Program-made: the position numbers and the translations under genes
In this document: positions 1 through 7,254 of the stretch, one piece after another
How the letters are laid out: each line of letters starts with the position of its first letter
Numbering within the stretch: position 1 is the stretch's first letter
Notes under the pieces: generated by a model
Databases searched by the model: none
Told to the model about the DNA's origin: nothing
Seen by the model: the letters and a program-made list of their open reading frames with translations, nothing else
From: Bacteroidales bacterium
GTDB lineage: Bacteria; Bacteroidota; Bacteroidia; Bacteroidales; P3
Reading direction: 5' to 3'
NCBI GenBank assembly: GCA_017633985.1
Contig: JAGBOF010000022.1
Coordinates: 1-53,510, forward strand
DNA: 53,510 nucleotides

Positions 1-336
1 AAACCAGTCAGAATCCTTATGCTTTACTCCGAAATACGGATATATATTTTTGAAGAAATCGGCATAGTTCAGCACATCCTTACAGATAACAGTATCAGCT
101 TCTGGGTGTTTTTTATAATGCCCGAAACGGTCAGGACATTCGTACCAGGATGTTCTATACATAGTATCATAGAAATCATGGATTATGTCTTGATCCCAAT
201 TAGGTACGTTTGCAATGGGGTTGAATACAACCAAGGTGTCATACTTGTCCCTGCTTGGTTTGTGTGCATCAGGTTTTTGTGCCGATAATTGCATTACTGA
301 TAACAATGCAACTGTTATTAAAATTATTCTTTTCAT
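1..336 (-). CDS. Secreted protein of unknown function, 3' end beyond the window
   Basis: The first 112 codons of a minus-strand gene are visible, starting at an ATG at 336 and running off the left edge. The first 20 residues form a signal peptide (MKRIILITVALLSVMQLSAQ) with a typical Bacteroidota SxAQ cleavage end, so the product is exported. The mature part is rich in Asp, Tyr and Trp and shows no motif I recognise. The start is supported by a strong AGGAGG. The gene begins 15 bp after the stop of the 549-codon secreted protein upstream, so the two are probably cotranscribed. Confidence 0.8.
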   Translation of the reverse strand, partial: MKRIILITVALLSVMQLSAQKPDAHKPSRDKYDTLVVFNPIANVPNWDQDIIHDFYDTMYRTSWYECPDRFGHYKKHPEADTVICKDVLNYADFFKNIYPYFGVKHKDSDWF

Positions 337-344
337 GTCTTTGT

Positions 345-350
345 CCTCCT
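345..350 (-). promoter_or_regulatory. Strong Shine-Dalgarno sequence AGGAGG
   Basis: AGGAGG lies 8 nt before the ATG at 336. Most starts in this window have no clear Shine-Dalgarno, as is usual in Bacteroidota, so this site stands out and fixes the start of the partial gene. Confidence 0.6.
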
Positions 351-351
351 A

Positions 352-2001
352 TTAATTGCATTTTATACTCATTGATTTACCTCTTTTGGCTTTTACAATA
401 AAGCTGCTTATTCTTGTCTTACGATAAGGACGTCCTAATTCCGCGTTACCTGTACTGTATCCTGTTGCAAAGTTGCACAATACCAAATTCGGCATAGTTA
501 ACCACGGTTTTGTTTTGTCCTTCCATTCGTTAATAATATCGGTTTTAAATTGCAAACATTTCCATGTGTTGTTTTGTATGTTCTTATTTATCAAATACAT
601 TGTACCGTTATCACGGTATGTGCCTAATACAGTCAGGTAGAAATAACTGTCCATGTGCATACTGTTCCATAGCAGAGGTGTTCCGAATACGGATTCCTCC
701 CAACTGTCCAGTATGAAATATTTACAAGTAGAGTTTGCGGGTGTGTTTTCTTTTAATGGCAAACTGTATACCTTATTGTCAGTAGAGTCCTCCAACAGTA
801 GTAGAACCTGATTGCTTAATGAATTGTAAGTTAAATCCCTTATCAGCTCAAAGGAATTGAATACATGACTGCTTATAACTGACGATTCAGTTTGATATGC
901 ACTGTCGGTAAGATTTATTTTATCTACAACAAATTTTACAGTGTCATGGGCAGAGATGTTTGCATAAGCGTATGAAACGGCAATACGGTCTTTATACATC
1001 GGTGCAAGATGAAGACTGGCTTTTCCTGCTATAAATTTCAGGTTGTTATGTGTACTTATCAAATCGTTTATTGTTATGTATCTGACTAATTTTTGTTGGA
1101 GAGTATTTTTATCAAATGTTCTTAAGATTAATCTGTTTCCGAATGAAGAATTCGCCCACCAGAAAGTGTTGGTTGACTCGTGTGTTTGGGACAAGATACA
1201 GATATAGTTGTCTGTTATTGCTATATCTGCAAATAATTCGGTATCACTCAACTTTATGCTGTCAGCATTAAACGGGTTTCGGTAGAATCTAATGTTGTTT
1301 GCTTTATTTCCTGTTGTGCCCAAGACAGATAAGTCTCCCGTACCGTCATCGGTATAGTTTTCTTCGGTTACAGTATAGAACATAACGTAGTTGTGATAGT
1401 GTTCCGTGGGTACAATAAGTTCCCAACTAGGGCCTGAAGGATCGAAGATAGGTTTCCTATATACCAAATCCCTGTAATAGAAGTTGCCTATACCTACAAC
1501 GATGCGTTCACCCGCAGCATTCTTAAATGCTTTAATCTTATAGATGAATTGTCTGTTAGCACTGTTACCTATTAAGGTGTATTTGACAGGTATGTCTACA
1601 GCGGTGTTGCCTGCGTTAATCATGCTTTTGATGTTGAAATAAGCCAAAAAGCAGTTGCTGTCTCCTTCCTGTCCTGCAAAATAGACAGTGTCTCCCAAGA
1701 TATCAAAGTCATATATCTTGTATGTTGTATCAAACCGCATCTCTACAGGAGCGAGTTTATTAGGCGTGAACAACAACAGTTTGGGAATGAAACTACTTTG
1801 GGTATATTCTTCGCACAACGCCATTTTGGTGTCCTTGCTATAGGCTAATGATTTTAAGCAAAGCGGATTCGTTGATGCATACGAACTGTCTATTGTGCAG
1901 TAAATCCTTTGTATGGAACTAATTGTCTGACTGTGTCCTGCAAATGTCAGACTTAACAGAAGCAACATAAGCGTTGCCTTTTTTCTAATATTAGTATTCA
2001 T
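352..2001 (-). CDS. Secreted protein of unknown function, 549 aa
   Basis: The signal peptide is residues 1-24 (ends AGHSQ). The remainder is a string of short beta-strand-like segments with many Tyr, Asn and Asp residues. The texture is like beta-propeller or WD-type surface proteins of Bacteroidales, but I do not recognise a family. No T9SS sorting domain is visible at the C-terminus, which ends in a basic stretch (IVKAKRGKSMSIKCN). It is followed after 15 bp by the secreted partial gene at 1-336, suggesting an operon. Its general texture resembles the secreted protein at the right edge of the window, but I see no clear alignment. Function unknown. Confidence 0.8.
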   Translation of the reverse strand: MNTNIRKKATLMLLLLSLTFAGHSQTISSIQRIYCTIDSSYASTNPLCLKSLAYSKDTKMALCEEYTQSSFIPKLLLFTPNKLAPVEMRFDTTYKIYDFDILGDTVYFAGQEGDSNCFLAYFNIKSMINAGNTAVDIPVKYTLIGNSANRQFIYKIKAFKNAAGERIVVGIGNFYYRDLVYRKPIFDPSGPSWELIVPTEHYHNYVMFYTVTEENYTDDGTGDLSVLGTTGNKANNIRFYRNPFNADSIKLSDTELFADIAITDNYICILSQTHESTNTFWWANSSFGNRLILRTFDKNTLQQKLVRYITINDLISTHNNLKFIAGKASLHLAPMYKDRIAVSYAYANISAHDTVKFVVDKINLTDSAYQTESSVISSHVFNSFELIRDLTYNSLSNQVLLLLEDSTDNKVYSLPLKENTPANSTCKYFILDSWEESVFGTPLLWNSMHMDSYFYLTVLGTYRDNGTMYLINKNIQNNTWKCLQFKTDIINEWKDKTKPWLTMPNLVLCNFATGYSTGNAELGRPYRKTRISSFIVKAKRGKSMSIKCN

Positions 2002-2594
2002 TTAATTTGTTTAATTTAAATTTTTTTGTCGTTTCCGTTACAGATTGCAATCCGACAATGAATTGTATCTGCGTTCTTTCCGTTTGCAATGTCTCGCAGT
2101 TAAATATGTACGAACGGATAGTTAAGTTATACATTCAACTGCATTTTCAGACTAATTTACTTTCTGTTTCTTTAATTCTCCTTCCAAAATTTTTATTTGT
2201 TTATACTATTTTTATTTCTGTTTTTATCTTTTAAAGCGGTTGTTTTCCGTAACCGTACGTTTAAACCGCTATCTGCGGGCAAAAATAGGCATTTTATACA
2301 TACGGCGTATATTTTTTTAATACTTTTTTTCGATTACAGATATCAATTAATTTGTATCTTATTGATACTATGTAAGAAGAAAATATAATAAAATAAGATT
2401 TTATTGCGATAATAACCAAAAAGATTTTGTTTAAGACTTAAAAAATACAGTGTTTTTCTATTTGAGATTCAGCGTATACTATCCTATTTATTTTTCTTAA
2501 GGCAAAATAGGCAAATAAAAACGTGGTTTTGCCCAGCAAAACCACGTGTCGTTTATACAATATTATTATATAGTTATTTCATGTTGTTATGCGG
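2002..2594. other. Gene-free gap, AT-rich
   Basis: This 593-bp gap lies between the 5' end of the secreted 549-aa gene and the 3' end of the dipeptidase gene. The short open frames at 2007-2388 lack start signals and look like chance. It holds one ATACGGCGTAT dyad near 2303-2313, like the cores of the 21-bp repeat family but single, and the terminator described separately. I see no RNA gene. Confidence 0.5.
2512..2547 (-). terminator. Intrinsic terminator of the dipeptidase gene
   Basis: A perfect 11-bp inverted repeat (ACGTGGTTTTG at 2521-2531 and CAAAACCACGT at 2537-2547) has a 5-nt loop. On the minus strand it is followed by a T-rich run (TTTTTATTT). It lies 48 bp after the stop codon of the minus-strand dipeptidase gene. 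Confidence 0.75.
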
Positions 2595-3968
2595 TTATTT
2601 TTTCATCAGTTCCGCAAATTCTTCGTAGAAGTAAGAAATGGTTTCAATACCGTTAAAGAATTGTTTTAACGGATAATTTTCGTTAGGTGAATGAATTGCG
2701 TCGCTTGATAGGCCGAATCCCATCAGTATGGATTTGATTCCCAAAATTCTTTCGAAGCCCGCAACAATAGGTATGCTGCCTCCCGAACGTGTAGGTATAG
2801 GCTGTTTGCCGTAAGTGCGCATATATGCTTTTTCTGCCGCACGGTAAGCAGGCAAATCCAAAGGCGAAACGTATGCATAACCTCCGTGCAAAGGCGTTAC
2901 CTCTACTTTGACGCATGAAGGGGCTATTTGTTTTATGTAATCAGCCACTCTTTCGGTTACAACGTTGAAATCCTGATCGGGAACCAAGCGGAAAGATATT
3001 TTCGCATGGGCTGAAGACGGTATAATGGTTTTTGCACCTTCTCCCGTATAGCCTCCCCAAATGCCGCAGACATCAAACGAAGGTCTTATGCCTGTTCTCT
3101 CTATTGTTGAGTAACCTTCTTCGCCGAATAAGTCAGGTGAGCCCGTTACGTTCAAGTAATCTTCCTTTGAGAACGGAGCTTTAGCCATCAAATCCCTTTC
3201 TTGCTGTGACAGTTCAATTACTTCCTTGTAGAAGTCAGGCACCGTGCATTTGTTGGTGTTTATATCCTGCAATTGCGATATTATTCTGCACAATATATTT
3301 ATAGGATTGGCAACAGCACCGCCGTAAAGACCCGAATGCAAATCGGCTTTAGGTCCCGTAACCTTTACTTCTATATATCCCAATCCCCTTAAACCTGCGG
3401 TAATAGACGGGATATCGGCACCTATCATCGATGTGTCGGAAACAAGTATTACATCGGCTTTCAAAAGCTCTTTGTTCTTTTCGCAGAACCCGTACAAACT
3501 GCCGCTGCCTATCTCTTCCTCGCCTTCAAGCATGAATTTAACGTTGCATTTCAGCTGACCTGTCTTGTTGAGGTACTCAAAAGCCTTTGCCTGCATGAAA
3601 CTTTGTCCTTTGTCATCGTCCGCACCGCGTGCCCATATTATATCATCTTTTATAACAGGTTCAAAAGGCGAAGTGGTCCACTCATTGGCAGGGTCAATAG
3701 GCATAACGTCATAATGCCCGTACACCAAAACTGTAGGATAGGAGTCATCAATGTGACGCTCTGCGTAAACAACGGGGTTACCCTCTGTCGGCATGACCTC
3801 ACACTTGTCTGCACCGGCTTGAAGTATCAATTCTTTCCAACGCTGTGCACATTTAACCATATCTTCTTTGTGTTCGCTTTGTGAAGATATCGAAGGAATG
3901 CGGATAAGTGAGAACAACTCATCCAGAAATCTGTCTTTATTTTCTGCAATATAAGTTTTAATATCCAT
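2595..3968 (-). CDS. M20 family dipeptidase (metallopeptidase)
   Basis: A 457-aa cytoplasmic zinc peptidase of the M20/CNDP-like dipeptidase group, expected to cleave dipeptides or short peptides. The metal-site motifs are intact: H85 and D87 in VYGHYDVMP, the bridging D118 in RGADDDKGQ, the catalytic and metal-binding pair E151/E152 in EGEEEIGS, the Asp of LVSDTSM, and the late His of DAIHSPNENYPL. The length matches the family and there is no signal peptide. It lies 123 bp downstream of the SPOR gene and ends in its own terminator, so it may be a separate unit or the last gene of a usp-SPOR-dipeptidase run. Substrate cannot be told from sequence. Confidence 0.92.
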   Translation of the reverse strand: MDIKTYIAENKDRFLDELFSLIRIPSISSQSEHKEDMVKCAQRWKELILQAGADKCEVMPTEGNPVVYAERHIDDSYPTVLVYGHYDVMPIDPANEWTTSPFEPVIKDDIIWARGADDDKGQSFMQAKAFEYLNKTGQLKCNVKFMLEGEEEIGSGSLYGFCEKNKELLKADVILVSDTSMIGADIPSITAGLRGLGYIEVKVTGPKADLHSGLYGGAVANPINILCRIISQLQDINTNKCTVPDFYKEVIELSQQERDLMAKAPFSKEDYLNVTGSPDLFGEEGYSTIERTGIRPSFDVCGIWGGYTGEGAKTIIPSSAHAKISFRLVPDQDFNVVTERVADYIKQIAPSCVKVEVTPLHGGYAYVSPLDLPAYRAAEKAYMRTYGKQPIPTRSGGSIPIVAGFERILGIKSILMGFGLSSDAIHSPNENYPLKQFFNGIETISYFYEEFAELMKK

Positions 3969-4091
3969 TTTATTTAAGTTTTTTTATGTATTATGTAGTA
4001 TTTAGTATGTAGTATATGATTTTACGTTATTAAAGTGCAAATTCCGTCAAATTCTACGTACTGCATATTAAATATTACATAAATTTATTTA

Positions 4092-4568
4092 TTAATTTTC
4101 CAGTTCTTCTTCAAAATATTCGGGAGTTGTGAAATCGTCTTCATTGATTACGGGAGCGTTGATATAATCGGCAACAATCAATGCCGTCGGTATCTGATTT
4201 TTTATTTGTAAGAATGTAGCGTAAGCATCTAACCGCGTAGGGAAATCGCCTGTTTTTACAATGAAATACGGTTCGTCAAAAACGACATACGTTCTTTGTT
4301 CGGGAAATGCCTGCAACAGGTTTTTTTTCAGTTGAAACGCTTTGTCCTTTGCACCTTCCCCCGTAAAGGTTGCGGCTTTTACCCTGAAACCTTTCGTAGT
4401 TTTTGCCATGCGGTTATATTCCACATGCTTTTCAAGTATTGTCTGCAATCTGCCGTCTGCAATTACTTCCGTCTGTGCATGCAATAATCCGCCGCCCGTG
4501 CATATAAACACTGCCGCTGATGACAGCAGTGCAACCAAACCTCTTTTTATTCCCATCTTACGGTACAT
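4092..4568 (-). CDS. Exported SPOR-domain protein
   Basis: A 158-aa protein with an N-terminal signal or anchor segment (residues 10-30) and a C-terminal SPOR-like domain (about 60-140), recognisable from FRVKAATFTGEGAKDKA followed by EPYFIVKTGDFPTRLDA. SPOR domains bind glycan strands stripped of stem peptides and often sit near division sites, so a cell-wall role is likely. The start at 4568 is not certain: a second Met at residue 5 (4556) gives a cleaner signal peptide. It lies 30 bp downstream of the universal stress protein gene on the same strand and probably shares its promoter. Confidence 0.82.
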   Translation of the reverse strand: MYRKMGIKRGLVALLSSAAVFICTGGGLLHAQTEVIADGRLQTILEKHVEYNRMAKTTKGFRVKAATFTGEGAKDKAFQLKKNLLQAFPEQRTYVVFDEPYFIVKTGDFPTRLDAYATFLQIKNQIPTALIVADYINAPVINEDDFTTPEYFEEELEN

Positions 4569-4598
4569 TATTCTTATATATACGTTCTGAAGGTTTTT

Positions 4599-5423
4599 CT
4601 ATCTGCCCGCTCCGTTAATTTCTTTAGGTGCTATCGTAAGCACAGGGTAAGGCGACAGATTGATCATCTGTTGCGCATAAGGTCCCAAGAAGAATAAATT
4701 GCTCAAAGTCTTCTCCTGTTCGGTCATTATGACTATCATGTCAGCCCCTATCTCTTTGGCGTAATCCAGTGTGGTAAGCGTGGAGTTGTCAGAGTCCCTT
4801 ACTTCCACCGTATGGTTCAATCCCTTCTGCAAAAGCAACTTTTCGACGCTGTCTACATAGCCCTGAACTTCTTCCCTTATGGTTTTGCCTGCGTAGGACT
4901 GCAATCCCAAAACCCTTATACACGAATCAGGGAACATCTTGGCGAACTCAATCGTCCAAGGCACCTTCTGGCGGGTGTCAGGTGTGGAATCTATAGGCAG
5001 AATGATATTGTTAAGCGGTTTGTTGAAGTCGAAATTTTCCCTTAACAGTAAAACGGGTACAGGACAATCGCTTAATGTTTTGAAGGCATTGGCTCCTGCG
5101 AATCTCTCGTCAAATCCGCTGTTACCGTTTGTGCCTATTATCAAAAGATAAGGATTTCTTTCTTTGACAACTTTATTAATCGTCGCATGGACTTTCTTTC
5201 CTTCTGCAATCTTATACGATATTTCTTTGCTGTCAAGTGCAGGTGCGAAAGATTTGCACAGTTCCTTTAAAGTGTCTTCGGCTTCCACGGGGTCTTTTTC
5301 TGCAGTTTGAACCCACAACATAAGGATGTCGGAATTTGTTTTGTTGGCAATATCAACTGAAAGTCTCAATGCCGTAAGCGATGCATTGGAAAAATCTATT
5401 CCCACTATAATCTCTCTTTTCAT
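4599..5423 (-). CDS. Universal stress protein with two Usp domains
   Basis: A 274-aa tandem UspA-type protein: domain 1 about residues 1-130, domain 2 about 137-270. Domain 1 carries the ATP-site pattern G97-x2-G100-x9-G110, followed by Ala instead of the usual Ser/Thr. Domain 2 has lost the pattern (LFFLGPYAQQMI), so at most one site would bind nucleotide. Such proteins are cytoplasmic stress-adaptation factors. A well-matched Bacteroidota promoter lies about 40 bp upstream. It heads the probable usp-SPOR transcription unit. Confidence 0.9.
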   Translation of the reverse strand: MKREIIVGIDFSNASLTALRLSVDIANKTNSDILMLWVQTAEKDPVEAEDTLKELCKSFAPALDSKEISYKIAEGKKVHATINKVVKERNPYLLIIGTNGNSGFDERFAGANAFKTLSDCPVPVLLLRENFDFNKPLNNIILPIDSTPDTRQKVPWTIEFAKMFPDSCIRVLGLQSYAGKTIREEVQGYVDSVEKLLLQKGLNHTVEVRDSDNSTLTTLDYAKEIGADMIVIMTEQEKTLSNLFFLGPYAQQMINLSPYPVLTIAPKEINGAGR

Positions 5424-5464
5424 AAGGCAACTGTTTTAGTGTGAAAATTATACTTTAATTTTTG

Positions 5465-5496
5465 CAAATATAGGTAAAATTACATTAACTGCCAAA
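5465..5496 (-). promoter_or_regulatory. Bacteroidota-type promoter for the usp gene
   Basis: On the minus strand there is TTTG (5493-5496), 20 nt, then TATATTTG (5465-5472). This matches the Bacteroidota -33 TTTG / -7 TAnnTTTG consensus and spacing. The predicted start of transcription is near 5458, about 35 nt before the usp ATG. Confidence 0.65.
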
Positions 5497-5582
5497 TTAA
5501 TCCGCAGGAATTTTGATTAAAAATTGCGGATTATTGAGAAACCGCCGCCTTTTTACTTATTATTTCCGCCCCGTATCTTTCT

Positions 5583-5697
5583 GCCGCCGCCCCGTGGCAT
5601 ATTATTTTCAAAAAAAGGGTTTTTTTACCCCGAAAAAACAGTTTTTTTACATCAAAAAAAGGGTTTTTTCAGAATTAATACGCCACGGGGCGGCGGC
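5583..5697. repeat. Long inverted-repeat element, copy 1 of 3
   Basis: A 115-bp element with perfect 16-bp terminal inverted repeats (GCCGCCGCCCCGTGGC at 5583-5598 and its complement at 5682-5697). The arms continue inward imperfectly as ATATTATTTTCA against GTATTAATTCTG. The core is three head-to-tail A-run/3 nt/T-run dyads, 22-23 bp apart. The gap 5424-5853 that holds it also contains the usp promoter and a 9-bp hairpin TAATCCGCA/TGCGGATTA near 5500-5533. Open frames crossing the element are chance products. Related copies are at 26979 and 51692. Confidence 0.8.
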
Positions 5698-5853
5698 AAG
5701 AAGGCAAAGGGCATGAAAATTATACCACAGGGCAGGGAAAAAATACGGCGTTTTGGAAATAAAACAACTTTTTCTTGGATTTTTAATAATAAAAAATAAG
5801 TTCGTACGTTACAATGCAGTAATTTTTTAACAAAATAAAAAGGTAACACAATA

Positions 5854-7065
5854 ATGAAGAAAAGTATTTTGATGGTTTCGGCATTTGTGATGACGTTTAT
5901 GACAACCGTCTTTACGTCACAAATCAATGCGCAGACCACTGACGGATTGAAAATAACGGGTTATATCCAGGCACAGGCGGAGTATGCAGGCAAAAATGCT
6001 TTGCAGGTATGGACGGGGTCGTATGACGCAAATAAATACGATAATAACGACCACTTTTTGACATACGGCGTCCGCAGAGGGAGAATACGTTTTACTTACA
6101 CTAAACACCAAGCCAAAGCGGTAGTGGAAATCAATACCAGCGAGTCGGGAATGTCGCCTATCAAGGCATATTTGGGCTGGGATGCGCTGCCTTGGTTAAG
6201 TTTTCAGGCAGGTTTATTGAACAGTTTCTTCGGTGACGAGCTTATGTATCTGTCTCCTTTGCAGGAAACGGAAGACCGTACGGTTCTTACGCATAAATTG
6301 TTCCCGGGTTTGCACGAAGTGGGGCTTAAAGCGATAGTCAAAGCTCCGAAAGAGTCCGATTTCAACGGCCTTAAGTTGGAACTGGCAGCCGTATCGGGTA
6401 ATGGTATAAGCAAAACGCCTGACGGCCGCATCAATTTGGAGTCACACCTTAAGTATGACAGAACGGTTCAGGACGGATCGATGAAATGGGGCATAGGTGT
6501 GTCGTATTTCAACGGTAAGGTGAACAATGCCGACAGCGTTTACCGCACATTCGGAAACGATACGTGGCAGACAGACACTGTAGGGTTTAATAACAAAAAC
6601 AAAAGAGAGTATTTCGGCATTGACGGGCAGATAACGTTCTTTAATGATTGGGGACGTTCCAATTTCAGGGGCGAATATCTTTTCGGAACGCAGCCTACAA
6701 CACAAAATGACTTCACTGCACCGAAGAACAACACGTATGATATTTCCAAAGCGTTCTCTTATGAGCGTAAATTCCGCGGTTATTACCTTTATTACGTACA
6801 GGATATAGCCAAAACGAATTGGCAGACGGTTTTGAAAGCGGCTTATTACGATTTTAACACTAAAGCCGACGGCAAAAACGCAGTCTATCCGATGGATTTG
6901 GCATATCAGAACTACGGCTTCGGTATTATATGGAATCCTACGAAGGCTGTACGTTTGAGTGCGTTTTATGATTGGTATATTAACGAGACTTCGGATAATA
7001 TTGCAGGCTATTCAAAACAGGTTCCTAACGATGTATTGACCGTAAGAATGCAGGTAAGTTTTTAA
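5854..7065 (+). CDS. Outer-membrane porin, phosphate-selective (OprP/O) type
   Basis: A 403-aa protein with a signal peptide (about residues 1-26, ending INAQ) and a beta-barrel pattern throughout: alternating Tyr/Phe/Trp strands, and a C-terminal strand ending in Phe (LTVRMQVSF), the classic outer-membrane insertion signal. Features such as RRGRIRFTYTKHQAKAVVEIN and AYLGWDALPWLSFQAGLL fit the porin O/P family. It should form a general or anion-selective channel. It is monocistronic, with a terminator at 7132-7164. The gap upstream carries the repeat element at 5583-5697, and no consensus promoter was found next to the ATG. Confidence 0.87.
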   Translation: MKKSILMVSAFVMTFMTTVFTSQINAQTTDGLKITGYIQAQAEYAGKNALQVWTGSYDANKYDNNDHFLTYGVRRGRIRFTYTKHQAKAVVEINTSESGMSPIKAYLGWDALPWLSFQAGLLNSFFGDELMYLSPLQETEDRTVLTHKLFPGLHEVGLKAIVKAPKESDFNGLKLELAAVSGNGISKTPDGRINLESHLKYDRTVQDGSMKWGIGVSYFNGKVNNADSVYRTFGNDTWQTDTVGFNNKNKREYFGIDGQITFFNDWGRSNFRGEYLFGTQPTTQNDFTAPKNNTYDISKAFSYERKFRGYYLYYVQDIAKTNWQTVLKAAYYDFNTKADGKNAVYPMDLAYQNYGFGIIWNPTKAVRLSAFYDWYINETSDNIAGYSKQVPNDVLTVRMQVSF

Positions 7066-7131
7066 GACTGTAAGGCGGTTGAGCAAACAGATATATTAAG
7101 AGAAACAATTGATGTATTTTTCATTCTTTGG

Positions 7132-7164
7132 GCGGTGTTGCTACGGTGTAACACCGCTTTTTTT
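7132..7164 (+). terminator. Intrinsic terminator of the porin gene
   Basis: Stem GCGGTGTT (7132-7139) and AACACCGC (7150-7157) with a 10-nt loop, followed by seven T. It lies 66 bp after the porin stop codon. Confidence 0.8.
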
Positions 7165-7193
7165 AATTATTTTTGCAAAATAAAGCCATCAAA

Positions 7194-7226
7194 TGTGTCT
7201 GTAATCATAAAAAATGATTAACTTTG
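7194..7226 (+). promoter_or_regulatory. Probable Bacteroidota promoter
   Basis: TAACTTTG at 7219-7226 is a perfect -7 box. The -33 box at 7194-7197 is the weaker TGTG, about 21 nt upstream. Transcription would begin near 7233, giving a leader of about 22 nt before the ATG at 7255. Confidence 0.5.
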
Positions 7227-7254
7227 CAAGTTAAATATCAAAACCATAACAGGT

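Noticed and set aside
5513-5939. Open frames crossing the first inverted-repeat element, on both strands
   Set aside because: They consist of Lys/Phe runs coded by A and T tracts and overlap the usp promoter and porin signal peptide. They are chance frames.
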